NCBI RefSeq assembly: GCF_030457605.1
Contig: NZ_JAKDUR010000021.1
Location: forward strand, 1 to 36,188
DNA length: 36,188 bases
Direction: 5' to 3'
Origin: Halomonas sp.
Lineage (GTDB): Bacteria > Pseudomonadota > Gammaproteobacteria > Pseudomonadales > Halomonadaceae
Part shown: in pieces, positions 1 to 7,986 of the stretch
Layout: every line of letters begins with the position of its first letter
How positions within the stretch are numbered: the stretch's first letter is position 1
Program-made: the position numbers and the translations under genes
Notes under the pieces: model-generated
The model's input: only the letters and a program-made list of their open reading frames with translations
Databases searched by the model: none
Told to the model about the DNA's origin: nothing

Positions 1-82
1 CGGTGACGTCATGCGTCGTCGGCAGCGGATGCGTACTTTACGGCCTGACCGACGCATTGGCAAGGGGTGTGTGAAAATAATG
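1..82. other. Left edge, no gene seen
   Basis: This is the sequence beyond the lutC stop codon. I see no credible coding start. The 8-base arms ATGCGTCG (11-18) and CGACGCAT (50-57) are complementary and could form a weak hairpin after the leftward lut transcript, but there is no clear T-tract. The neighbouring gene to the left is outside the window. Confidence 0.4.
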
Positions 83-745
83 TCACGCATCCGCATGACG
101 CACGATAACCACCAGCTCTTTTGGCCCGTGAACGCCGTACGCCAGCGTCTGCTCGATGTCGGCGGTTTTGCTTGGCCCCGACACCAGCAGCGCGTTGGTC
201 GGCATGGCTCCCGCCCAACCACGGGTTTCGATCACGTCAAAAAACGTTTCGTCCATAGCGTCGCTATCCAGGACGGCAATATGTATAGAGGGCACCAGAC
301 TTAGCCGACGCGGCTCATCGGGCGTTGGCCAGAGCCACAGGCTGCCGGTTTCAGCGATCGCGCCCCCCGTAGAGGTCAAGCCGGCGTCGACCCGCTCAAA
401 CTGCTCGCGCTGCCAGTCTTCAATCTCGCGCACCGCATCCACCAACTCCACGCCGGCCTCCGCCAGGGCGGCACGCGCCTCACGGGCTACCGGATGCTCA
501 TTACCCAGCGCCAACCGCTGGATACTCTTTTCCTTGAGAATGTCGGCCAGCGCTTGTGTCCAGTTTGAGCGCTGCGCGTGCACCACCTTGGCATGCACCG
601 AGGTAATCAGCTGTTCGAAACGTGCAAGGCGCTCTTCATGACTCCAACCACGCCCGGTCATTACCGAGAAGTCGCATTCGGGTACAGGTATCGCCCCGTC
701 GGTACGCGTCCGCAGACGCTGTAGAATGGTATCGCGAGCGCTCAT
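83..745 (-). CDS. lutC: Lactate utilization protein C (LutC/YkgG, LUD domain)
   Basis: This 220-residue protein is the third subunit of the LutABC L-lactate oxidizing complex, which converts L-lactate to pyruvate in the cytoplasm or at the membrane. The LUD (DUF162) domain covers most of the chain. Its signature appears as the glycine-rich 'TSTGGAIAETGSLWL' stretch near residue 125 and a C-terminal 'GVHGPKELVVIVRHADA' segment. Length matches the family (about 220-240). The ATG overlaps the lutB stop as ATGA, so the two are translationally coupled. It is the last gene of lutABC. The Lut family role is established knowledge; assignment rests on sequence resemblance and operon order. Confidence 0.93.
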   Translation of the reverse strand: MSARDTILQRLRTRTDGAIPVPECDFSVMTGRGWSHEERLARFEQLITSVHAKVVHAQRSNWTQALADILKEKSIQRLALGNEHPVAREARAALAEAGVELVDAVREIEDWQREQFERVDAGLTSTGGAIAETGSLWLWPTPDEPRRLSLVPSIHIAVLDSDAMDETFFDVIETRGWAGAMPTNALLVSGPSKTADIEQTLAYGVHGPKELVVIVRHADA

Positions 746-2169
746 TCCTGCCCCCCATTAGCTTGATGGCGCTTAACCAGCGTGTGCAGCGAGGTTTTGG
801 CCGGCTGCGGCAGCGTGCGGCGATCGGTCCACGGCGCCAGCTTCGCCGGCATTAGCGCACGCAACTTGCCTGCCATCATCAGGCCACTGCGCCACACGCC
901 GGGGTGTGTGGCCGCCCACTGCCAGCTTTTCCAGGCCGCCAGCTCTTTTTTGTTACGCTTGGCACCGGCGCCCGGTACGTTACCGCGGCCCTCGCCCACG
1001 GCTTCCTTGCGCAGCCTGACCAGCAGATCAGGAATGGGAATCTTGACCGGGCATACCTCGCCGCACGCACCGCATAGGCTCGAAGCGCTGGGCAAATCCT
1101 GCGTGTCTTCCAGCCCCATCAAGTGCGGCATCAGGATACTGCCGATAGGACCAGGGTAAGTCGTGCCATAGGTGTGCCCGCCAACGCGACTATAAACCGG
1201 GCAGTGGTTCATGCAAGCACCGCAGCGGATACAGCGCAACGTATCGAGCAGCTCGTTATCCTGATAAATGTTCGAACGGCCGTTATCCACCAGTACCAGG
1301 TGCACCTCTTTGGGCCCGTCGTGTTCACCTTCCTTTCGCGGCGCGTTGATCATGTTGAAGTAGGTAGTAACGTGCTGACCGGTCGCCGAGCGCGTGAGCA
1401 GAGCATAAAGTGGCGGCACGTCGCGCAGGTGCTCGACCACTTTCTCGATGCCCGTTACCGCCACGTGTACCGGCGGCACGGTAGTGGTCATGCGCCCGTT
1501 GCCTTCGTTTTCGACCAGGCACAGCGTGCCGGTTTCCGCCACGGCAAAGTTGACCCCCGAGATGCCCACGTCAGCGGCCATAAAGCGCTCGCGCAGCTGG
1601 GCCCGGGCGGCGGCGGTCATGGTGTCGACGTTACGCGTGCGCTCGGTGCCGGTTTTATCGTGCAGAATGTCGGAGATTTCATCGGTATTCAGGTGGATCG
1701 CCGGCATGATGATGTGCGATGGCGTTTGCTCGTTGAGCTGCACCAGATATTCGCCGAGATCCGACTCCAGCGCCTCGATGCCGGCAGCCTCAAGGTGCTC
1801 GTTGAGGTGCATTTCTTCCGACACCATCGACTTGCCCTTGATCACCGACCTAGCATCGTGCCGCTCACAGATATCGCGAACAATCTCGCACGCCTCGTCG
1901 CCATCCGTTGCCCAATGCACATTGATGCCGCTGGCCTCGCAGTTGGCTTCGAGTTGTTCGAGCAGGTCGGGCAGTTTGGCCAGCGCGCGCAGGCGGATAT
2001 TCGCCCCCAGCTCGCGCAGCGTTTCCACATCCCAGTCGCTGAACGCGTCGCGGCGTTTGTCCATCAACCCGTCCATTGCCCGGCGAAAGTTGGCACGGAT
2101 TTGCGGGTTGCCCAACGCGTCGTGGGCCTGCCGGTGAAACTCGCGCGGGCTATAGGTTTGTACGCTCAT
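742..2169 (-). CDS. lutB: Lactate utilization iron-sulfur protein B (LutB/YkgF)
   Basis: This is the iron-sulfur subunit of the L-lactate oxidation complex, 475 residues from the chosen start. An N-terminal LUD domain (about 60-300) is followed by a ferredoxin-like region with two cysteine clusters. The first has Cys 313, 316, 319 and 323 (CIRCGACMNHCP). The second is CGACGEVCP at 366-374. Together they are expected to bind two 4Fe-4S clusters. A longer reading frame starts at 2184. I prefer the ATG at 2169 because it overlaps the lutA stop as ATGA and has GGAG about 8 bases upstream. It lies between lutA and lutC, overlapping both. Confidence 0.93.
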   Translation of the reverse strand: MSVQTYSPREFHRQAHDALGNPQIRANFRRAMDGLMDKRRDAFSDWDVETLRELGANIRLRALAKLPDLLEQLEANCEASGINVHWATDGDEACEIVRDICERHDARSVIKGKSMVSEEMHLNEHLEAAGIEALESDLGEYLVQLNEQTPSHIIMPAIHLNTDEISDILHDKTGTERTRNVDTMTAAARAQLRERFMAADVGISGVNFAVAETGTLCLVENEGNGRMTTTVPPVHVAVTGIEKVVEHLRDVPPLYALLTRSATGQHVTTYFNMINAPRKEGEHDGPKEVHLVLVDNGRSNIYQDNELLDTLRCIRCGACMNHCPVYSRVGGHTYGTTYPGPIGSILMPHLMGLEDTQDLPSASSLCGACGEVCPVKIPIPDLLVRLRKEAVGEGRGNVPGAGAKRNKKELAAWKSWQWAATHPGVWRSGLMMAGKLRALMPAKLAPWTDRRTLPQPAKTSLHTLVKRHQANGGQE

Positions 2170-2921
2170 GACGTTCTCCGCCATAGATAGCTGGCAATAT
2201 GCTCGCCGTGCACGGCTTTCTGCCGGTGCTCGGCATTGCCGCTAATGTTCATCAGGCAGCCGCAGTCCGAGGTAATGAACTGCCGCGCACCGGTCGCTTC
2301 GATGGCATCTACCTTGTCTTCTACCATCGCGCCGGACACTTCCGGATGCCGCACCGCGAAGGTACCGCCAAAACCGCAGCACTCCGTCGCGCGCGCCTGC
2401 TCAACAAGCTCTACGCGTCCCAACTGACTGAGCAACGCGGGGGCGGTATCGCCCAGCCCCATTTCACGCCGGGCGCTACATGACGTGTGCATGGCGACCT
2501 GCTCCGGCTCGCCGAGATCCTTCAATCGCACATGGCAGACGTTGAGCAAAAACTCGGTCAACTCAAAAGTGCGCGCGGCCACGTCTTGTGCCGTGTCAGC
2601 CCGGGGTGTATCGGCCAGTAGCGTGGGGTAATGCACCCGCAGCATGCCGCCACAGGAACCCGAGGGCACCACAATCGGCCACGGCTCGGGGAACAGCGCC
2701 AGCTGGGCCAGCGCCACGCTGCGCGCCTCATCGTGATAGCCCGAGGTATAGGCAGGCTGCCCGCAGCAGGTCTGATCCTCAGGGAAAACCACCTCGATAC
2801 CTTCTCGCTCCAACAGGCGAATGGCATCAAGCCCGGCACCAGGGTAAAAAACATCGATCAGGCAGGTGCCGTAAAAATAGACTTTCTGCGGCTTGGGCGG
2901 ATAGTGCTTAATGGGCGTCAT
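2166..2921 (-). CDS. lutA: Lactate utilization protein A (LutA/YkgE, CCG domain)
   Basis: This is the first subunit of the LutABC L-lactate oxidation system, 251 residues. It carries two cysteine-rich CCG domains of the heterodisulfide-reductase/GlpC type, visible as 'CCGQPAYTSG' in the N-terminal half and 'CCGFGGTFAVRHP' in the C-terminal half. Further cysteines in 'HTSCSARRE' and 'SDCGCLMN' are expected to bind an Fe-S cofactor. The ATG at 2921 is preferred over the GTG two codons upstream because GAGGAG lies at ideal spacing before it. It heads the operon, and its transcript should pass through the LldR-type operator at 2989-3005. Confidence 0.93.
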   Translation of the reverse strand: MTPIKHYPPKPQKVYFYGTCLIDVFYPGAGLDAIRLLEREGIEVVFPEDQTCCGQPAYTSGYHDEARSVALAQLALFPEPWPIVVPSGSCGGMLRVHYPTLLADTPRADTAQDVAARTFELTEFLLNVCHVRLKDLGEPEQVAMHTSCSARREMGLGDTAPALLSQLGRVELVEQARATECCGFGGTFAVRHPEVSGAMVEDKVDAIEATGARQFITSDCGCLMNISGNAEHRQKAVHGEHIASYLWRRTS

Positions 2922-2988
2922 GCGCACTCCTCGCCGGCCAACAGAGCGCCCGGCGGATAAACAGACTTGCGTCGAAAGACAAACGTAA

Positions 2989-3005
2989 AATTGGTAAAAC
3001 CAATT
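2989..3005. promoter_or_regulatory. LldR-type operator O1
   Basis: AATTGGTAAAACCAATT is a perfect inverted repeat (7-base arms, 3-base spacer). It fits the TTGGT-N3-ACCAA pattern known for FadR-family lactate/pyruvate regulators such as LldR and PdhR. It lies just downstream of the predicted lutA transcription start (about 3017, reading leftward), where bound repressor would block transcription. Confidence 0.8.
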
Positions 3006-3023
3006 AACAAATAAAGTTGCTTA

Positions 3024-3052
3024 AGATTAATAAGGCATGCCAAACCTGTCAA
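3024..3052 (-). promoter_or_regulatory. Predicted lutABC sigma-70 promoter
   Basis: On the minus strand TTGACA (3047-3052) is a perfect -35 box. It is followed at 17 bases by TAATCT (3024-3029), a moderate -10 box. The start would fall near 3017, about 95 bases before the lutA ATG and directly before operator O1. Confidence 0.55.
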
Positions 3053-3126
3053 TTGGCGCTTCTGAATAACGCACTATTTCGGCCTATACTTTGGTTTTAT
3101 TCTGATAAATCTTTTACTTCACCTCC

Positions 3127-3155
3127 TTGTCGCTCACGGTACAGCTCGCTAATAT
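3127..3155 (+). promoter_or_regulatory. Predicted lldR sigma-70 promoter
   Basis: TTGTCG (3127-3132) and TAATAT (3150-3155) are separated by 17 bases, each matching 4 of 6 consensus positions. Operator O2 overlaps the end of the -10 box and the expected start near 3162, which suggests autoregulation of lldR. Confidence 0.5.
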
Positions 3156-3168
3156 TGGTATTACCAAT
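3154..3168. promoter_or_regulatory. LldR-type operator O2
   Basis: ATTGGTATTACCAAT is a perfect inverted repeat with the same TTGGT-N3-ACCAA core as O1. Its centre is 164 bases from the centre of O1. It overlaps the predicted lldR -10 box. Two operators flanking a divergent control region resemble the two-site arrangement described for E. coli LldR. Confidence 0.8.
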
Positions 3169-3208
3169 TAATTTTCGCCGCGTACTGTCATCCGTCAGGA
3201 AATTCCCC

Positions 3209-3979
3209 ATGTCCTATTCTTCACTTCGCCAGCCACGCCTCGCCGATGTCATTACCGAGCGCCTTGAAGCCATGATTATTGAAGGTAGCCTGAAGCCGGG
3301 CCAGCGCCTGCCGCCGGAGCGTGAACTGGCGGAACGATTCGGCGTATCGCGCCCCTCTCTGCGCGAGGCAATTCAACGGCTTGCCGCGCGCGGGCTGCTC
3401 TCCAGTCGCCAGGGCGGCGGCACTTTCGTCAACGACACGCTCAGCAACGGCTACACCGATCCGCTATTGGAAATGCTCGCTCGCCATCAGGAGTTCGATC
3501 TCGATCTGCTGGAATTTCGTGATGCCATGGAAGGACTTTCGGCCTATTACGCGGCACTACGCTCCACGCCGGCGGATAAAGCCGCGCTGCTGGAGTGCTT
3601 CGAAGCCCTCGACAGCGGTTTTGCCGGTGATGATCCGGTCAGAGAGGCCAAGCTCGACGCCGCCTTTCATTTGGCCATTGCCGAAGCCGCTCACAACGTT
3701 CTGTTGCTGCATACCATGCGCGGCATTTTTCATCTGCTTGAACAAAGTATCGTGGAAAACCTCGCTCACCTGTTCGCCAGGCCAGGCTCTCGTGGCAAAC
3801 TGATGCAACAACATCGCACCTTGCTGGACGCCATTGTGGAAGGGCGTGCGGAGGACGCCCGGACCCATGCCCACGAGCACCTGGCCTATGTGGAAGACGG
3901 CCTGCTGGAACTGGCTCGGGCGGAAACCCGGGCCCAGCGTGCCCTGCGCCGAGCCCAAAGCACTCGCACCCCGGTATGA
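3209..3979 (+). CDS. lldR: FadR-subfamily GntR regulator, LldR-like
   Basis: This is a 256-residue transcription regulator, probably responding to lactate and controlling lutABC and itself. The N-terminal winged helix-turn-helix is clear ('LKPGQRLPPERELAERFGVS' then 'RPSLREAIQRL'). The C-terminal FCD ligand domain shows candidate metal ligands: Asp in 'EFRDAME', and His in 'FHLAIAEAAHN', 'QQHRTLL' and 'HAHEHL'. The frame is open 64 codons further upstream, but the ATG at 3209 gives the normal family N-terminus and has AGGAA upstream. Its stop overlaps the next ATG (ATGA), coupling it to the sensor kinase. The lactate assignment rests on the divergent lut operon and the operators; pyruvate or glycolate remain possible ligands. 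Confidence 0.85.
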   Translation: MSYSSLRQPRLADVITERLEAMIIEGSLKPGQRLPPERELAERFGVSRPSLREAIQRLAARGLLSSRQGGGTFVNDTLSNGYTDPLLEMLARHQEFDLDLLEFRDAMEGLSAYYAALRSTPADKAALLECFEALDSGFAGDDPVREAKLDAAFHLAIAEAAHNVLLLHTMRGIFHLLEQSIVENLAHLFARPGSRGKLMQQHRTLLDAIVEGRAEDARTHAHEHLAYVEDGLLELARAETRAQRALRRAQSTRTPV

Positions 3980-5874
3980 TAAGAACACGACTCACACGCC
4001 ATAACCGGCGTTTAGCTATCGCGCTCCTGCTGCTGGGGCTGGTGCTGTGCATCTGGCAGGCGGCGCGCATTGCCCATGAACAGGCACTGGCCAGCCTGCG
4101 CGAAGATGCCCGTAACGAGCTGCGTTTATCAGCGGCCAACCTGCGGGGCTACTTGCTGCGCTACGACTATCTGCCCCAGATGCTCGCCTCCCGCGAGAGC
4201 GTGCAGCGTTTTCTGGCCGCGCCGGAAACGCAAGACCCCATGCCGCTGAACCTGCAGCTCGACCGCTTTCGCTTTACCGCTGACGTGTCCGACGTGTATC
4301 TGCTGGACCGCGATGGCACCACCGTGGCCGCCAGCAACTGGCATCGCGCCAATACCTTTATTGGCCAGAGCTACGCGTTTCGCCCCTACTACAAAGAAGC
4401 CATTGCCGGCGGCGAAGGGCGCTTTTACGGGCTGGGCACGCAATCCCTTGCCCGTGGCTATTATTTTTCCGCACCGGTCTGGCTTGACCACACCGCACCT
4501 GACGCACGCCCCGAAGGCGTCGTGGTAGTCAAGATTCTACTCGGCGACGTGGAACAGGGCTGGTCGGCGCAAAATGCCGAATTGCTGGTGACCGACCGCG
4601 ACAACATCATTTTCATGGCCAGCCGGAAAGCCCTGCGCATGAACGCCCTGCAGCCGCTCTCCCGCTCCCAGCGCCGGATTCTCCGGGATACCCGGCGCTA
4701 CGCTCAGGAACCGCTGGACGCCTCGGGCATTCGCATCGAACACAGCTACCGCGACAACGCTCGCCTGGTCAGCTTTGCCCGCGGGCCGCTCGCCGAAGGG
4801 CGCTACCTGAATCTTACGCGCCCGCTACCCGAGTTTGGCTGGAACATGCACATCCTCAAACCGCTGGACCCGGTGATTCAGGCACAGTGGTTGGCCGCAC
4901 TGCTGGCTGGAGGGCTATACGGGGTAGTAGCGTTGGGCGGTGGCATTGGCTGGCAGCGCCTGCGCTTGCGCCGTGAACGCGAAGCGTTTGCCGAACGCGA
5001 ACGCCGCACGCTGGCCCGGGTCCGCGATGAGCTGGAAGACAGCGTCGAACGCCGTACCCGTGACCTGACCGCCAGCAACCGCCAGCTGTCGGCCGAGATT
5101 GACGAACGCCGCCGCGCCGAAGCCAGCCTGCGCCAGACCCAGGACGAACTGATTCAGGCCGCCAAGCTTGCCGTACTCGGCCAGCTGGCCGCCGGCATCA
5201 ATCACGAGCTCAATCAGCCGCTGGCGGCTATTCGCGCCTACGGCGAGAACGCCCGGCGCTTTCTTGAGCTGTCGCGCCTGGAGCAGGCCGATGCCAACCT
5301 TGAGCAGATTATCGAGCTGACCCACCGCATGGCCGACATCAGCGCTCAGCTACGGCAATTCTCGCGCAAGAGCAGCGAGCGCCACGAACACATTACCGTC
5401 CAGTCCTGCGTGGCCTACGCTCTGCGCCTCTTTCAAAGCCGCCTGCAGGATGGCCAAATACATCTTGAACAACATCTGCCGGATGCCCCCGTATGGGTGA
5501 GCGGTGATCTGGTGCGCCTTGAGCAGGTCATCGTCAACCTGATCAGCAACGCCCTGCAGGCCGTACAGAACACCACAGCGCCCCGCCTCGACATTACGCT
5601 GGAAACACGACAGGCCTGTGCCCACCTGCGCGTGGCCGATAACGGCCCGGGCATCGCCGACGACCATCTGCCCCACGTTTTCGAGCCGTTTTTCACCACC
5701 AAAGCGCCCGGTGCCGGCCTTGGCCTGGGGCTTTCGATTTCCGCGCGCATCATGGAAGATCTGGGCGGCAAGCTGAGCGTGGTCACCCCCCCTGACGGCG
5801 GCGCCGAATTCACCCTGACGCTGCCGCTTTCACCGCCGCCTGACGCCGCCCTGGAGACACCGCCCCATGCATGA
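3976..5874 (+). CDS. DctB-type sensor histidine kinase
   Basis: This 632-residue inner-membrane kinase has TM1 at about residues 13-32, a periplasmic double-PAS-like sensor region to about 300 (with 'VYLLDRDGTTVAASNW' and 'FRPYYKEA', typical of DctB/dCache sensors), and TM2 at about 304-326. A coiled-coil linker with 'ERRTRDLTASNRQLSAEI' follows. The HisKA site is His410 in 'GINHELNQPL'. The ATPase domain shows the N box 'NLISNALQAV', 'DNGPGIADDH' and 'GLGLGLSISARI'. DctB family members sense C4-dicarboxylates. Here the gene overlaps lldR at its start (ATGA) and the regulator gene at its end, so lactate or another small carboxylate is a plausible ligand (inference). Confidence 0.9.
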   Translation: MIRTRLTRHNRRLAIALLLLGLVLCIWQAARIAHEQALASLREDARNELRLSAANLRGYLLRYDYLPQMLASRESVQRFLAAPETQDPMPLNLQLDRFRFTADVSDVYLLDRDGTTVAASNWHRANTFIGQSYAFRPYYKEAIAGGEGRFYGLGTQSLARGYYFSAPVWLDHTAPDARPEGVVVVKILLGDVEQGWSAQNAELLVTDRDNIIFMASRKALRMNALQPLSRSQRRILRDTRRYAQEPLDASGIRIEHSYRDNARLVSFARGPLAEGRYLNLTRPLPEFGWNMHILKPLDPVIQAQWLAALLAGGLYGVVALGGGIGWQRLRLRREREAFAERERRTLARVRDELEDSVERRTRDLTASNRQLSAEIDERRRAEASLRQTQDELIQAAKLAVLGQLAAGINHELNQPLAAIRAYGENARRFLELSRLEQADANLEQIIELTHRMADISAQLRQFSRKSSERHEHITVQSCVAYALRLFQSRLQDGQIHLEQHLPDAPVWVSGDLVRLEQVIVNLISNALQAVQNTTAPRLDITLETRQACAHLRVADNGPGIADDHLPHVFEPFFTTKAPGAGLGLGLSISARIMEDLGGKLSVVTPPDGGAEFTLTLPLSPPPDAALETPPHA

Positions 5875-7249
5875 GCCGTCCCAACTGCCGGTTATCGTGA
5901 TCGACGATGAACATCATCTACGCATTACCGCCGCGCAAACCCTGGAACTTTCCGGCTACGCGCCGCACTGCTTTGAAACCGCCGAAGAGGCACTCAAAGC
6001 GCTGCCAGTGGATTTCCCCGGCGTAGTGGTCAGCGATATTCGCATGCCACACATGGACGGCATGACGCTACTACGCACACTGCAACAGCAGGATCCCACC
6101 CTGCCGGTGATCCTGATTACCGGCCACGGCGACATTTCCACGGCAGTGGAAGCCATGCGCGCCGGGGCCTGGGATTTTCTGGAGAAGCCGTTTGCCGGCG
6201 ACCGGCTGCTCGACGTGGTACGCCGGGGCTTGGAGAAGCGCCAGCTGAGTCTGGAAAACCGTCAGCTTAAAGCTGAACTTGAAGCCCAGCAGGCCGCGCT
6301 GGGGCCGCGTCTGGTGGGACGTACGGCAGTGATTTCACGGCTGGCCGCCATGATCCAGCGCATCAGCCAGGTAGAGGCCGACGTGCTGCTGTTTGGCGAA
6401 ACCGGTACCGGCAAGGATCTGGTGGCCCGGGCGATTCATGAACGCAGCCACCGGCGCCATGCCCCGTTTGTGGCCATCAACTGCGGCGCGGTGCCCGAAA
6501 GCATCATTGAGTCGGAGCTGTTCGGCCACGAAAAAGGCGCGTTTACCGGCGCCGTGGAGCGTCGCATCGGCAAGTTCGAGCACGCTGACGGCGGCACGGT
6601 GTTCCTTGATGAAATTGAATCCATGCCGCTGACGCTACAGGTCAAGCTGCTGCGCATACTACAGGAACGCGCGGTGGAACGCCTGGGCGGCAACCAGCCG
6701 GTAACGCTGGATATCCGCGTGATTGCCGCCACCAAAATCGACCTGAAAGCCGCCGCCGAGCGCGGCGAGTTTCGTGAAGACCTTTACTACCGGCTGGATG
6801 TGGTGACTCTGCCGCTGCCGGCGCTACGCGACCGACGGGAAGATATTCCGCTGTTGTTCCAGCACTTCGCCGTTGTGGCCGCAACGCGCAGCGGCCTGGA
6901 AGCCCCGCCGCTTGACAGCCACGACACCGCCATCCTGCTCGCCCATGACTGGCCGGGCAACGTGCGCGAGCTGCGTAATCTGGCCGAGCGCTACGTGCTG
7001 CTCGGTGCGGCCTTCGATTATCGGCTTGGCGCGCTGCTGGAAGGCGCAAGCGACGATGCGGAGGATGCCGGCCTTGCCCACCAGGTCGAGCTGTTCGAGA
7101 AAAGCCTGATCAGTCAGGCACTGGCCCGGCATCAAGGGCACGTGGTTGCCGTCTGCCAACAGCTCGATCTGCCGCGCAAAACGCTTTACGACAAGCTGAA
7201 AAAACACGGCCTGAAAGCCGACGATTACCGCCATAAGCCCGCGCCCTGA
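5867..7249 (+). CDS. DctD-type sigma-54-dependent response regulator
   Basis: This is a 460-residue NtrC-family activator and partner of the preceding kinase. The receiver domain (1 to about 125) has acidic residues Asp13/Asp14 and phospho-acceptor Asp57 in 'VSDIRMPHMDG'. The AAA+ domain has Walker A 'GETGTGKD' near 178, the sigma-54 contact loop GAFTGA near 224, and 'GGTVFLDEIE' as Walker B. A Fis-type helix-turn-helix ('VAVCQQLDLPRKTLYDKLKKHG') ends the chain. The start overlaps the kinase stop by 8 bases. The last 25 bases overlap the convergent YdjM-like gene. It should activate sigma-54 promoters; a good candidate is at 12615 in this window. Confidence 0.92.
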   Translation: MHEPSQLPVIVIDDEHHLRITAAQTLELSGYAPHCFETAEEALKALPVDFPGVVVSDIRMPHMDGMTLLRTLQQQDPTLPVILITGHGDISTAVEAMRAGAWDFLEKPFAGDRLLDVVRRGLEKRQLSLENRQLKAELEAQQAALGPRLVGRTAVISRLAAMIQRISQVEADVLLFGETGTGKDLVARAIHERSHRRHAPFVAINCGAVPESIIESELFGHEKGAFTGAVERRIGKFEHADGGTVFLDEIESMPLTLQVKLLRILQERAVERLGGNQPVTLDIRVIAATKIDLKAAAERGEFREDLYYRLDVVTLPLPALRDRREDIPLLFQHFAVVAATRSGLEAPPLDSHDTAILLAHDWPGNVRELRNLAERYVLLGAAFDYRLGALLEGASDDAEDAGLAHQVELFEKSLISQALARHQGHVVAVCQQLDLPRKTLYDKLKKHGLKADDYRHKPAP

Positions 7250-7896
7250 GCCAGCAACGACCCCAGCACGCTCCAGGGCGGCAGCCAGGGCACCAGCGTC
7301 ACCGTAACAATCAACATCAGCAGGCTTGACGCTGGGCGACGCACATCGGCCAGCTTGAGTGCGGTGCCAAACGAACGCTTGAGCCGCCCGCCTTCCAGAT
7401 CCACGCTGTAGATCTCGTCCAGCAACAGATGAATCAAAAAACCCAGCAATACCGCCATGCCGTGGCTCCATGCCAGCCACGCCGGCTGCGCCAGCCAATG
7501 AAAGCTCAGCGCCGACGACAGCAGCGTACACAACACCGCTGCCAGCAGCGAGTGCCAGCCACCACGGTGAACGGTCAAACGCGAGAACAGTGCGCCACAC
7601 ACATAGCGCACGCCCACATAAAGACCGGCACAGGCAAGCAACAAGGCCGCAGGGCTTAGCCAGCGCTGCAGCAACACCGCCCCCATCACCAGCGCGGGTA
7701 CCGCCAGCAGGGTAAAAATCAGCCGGTTGGAACGCGAATGATCCGCGTCGATATCGGGGAGAATGCCGCCAAATGCGGTCAACACGCAGACCACCAGCGC
7801 CTGTTCAGGCGGCCACCACTGAGCCTTGAAGCCGGTATAGGCCAACAGCGCCCCGCCGGTCGCGGCCAGGGTGATATGCGTGCGAAAGTTAGCCAT
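7225..7896 (-). CDS. YdjM-like membrane-bound metal-dependent hydrolase
   Basis: This 223-residue integral membrane protein belongs to the YdjM/LexA-binding inner-membrane hydrolase family (DUF457). Conserved polar motifs in hydrophobic helices suggest a metal site: His7 in 'NFRTHI', 'GGILPDIDADHS' near 43-55, 'VHRGGWHS' near 110, and 'HLLLDEIYSVD' near 155. About five transmembrane segments are visible. The start has AAGGTG eight bases upstream. E. coli ydjM is an SOS gene, and a LexA-like box lies 22 bases before this start. Biochemical function is not established for the family. It lies downstream of the carbonic-anhydrase-like gene, with a 90-base gap that probably carries its own promoter. 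Confidence 0.82.
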   Translation of the reverse strand: MANFRTHITLAATGGALLAYTGFKAQWWPPEQALVVCVLTAFGGILPDIDADHSRSNRLIFTLLAVPALVMGAVLLQRWLSPAALLLACAGLYVGVRYVCGALFSRLTVHRGGWHSLLAAVLCTLLSSALSFHWLAQPAWLAWSHGMAVLLGFLIHLLLDEIYSVDLEGGRLKRSFGTALKLADVRRPASSLLMLIVTVTLVPWLPPWSVLGSLLAQGAGLWR

Positions 7897-7917
7897 GTCA
7901 CGGCACCTTGAAAAAAG

Positions 7918-7933
7918 CTGTATAAATTACCAG
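7918..7933 (-). promoter_or_regulatory. LexA-like SOS box
   Basis: Read on the plus strand the site is CTGTATAAATTACCAG, which is CTGT-N8-CCAG with an A/T-rich centre. It differs at one position from the LexA core CTGT-N8-ACAG. It is 22 bases upstream of the YdjM-like start codon. The E. coli homologue is SOS-regulated, which raises the prior. Confidence 0.5.
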
Positions 7934-7986
7934 ATTTTTACGTACCGCAACACGCTGGAAGAAGAATAAAGCCGGCGTCCAGGTAT

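Noticed and set aside
156..2483. Long plus-strand open frames opposite lutABC
   Set aside because: They lie antisense to three well-recognised genes, show no family motifs and are arginine/serine/alanine-rich, as expected from GC-rich shadow frames.
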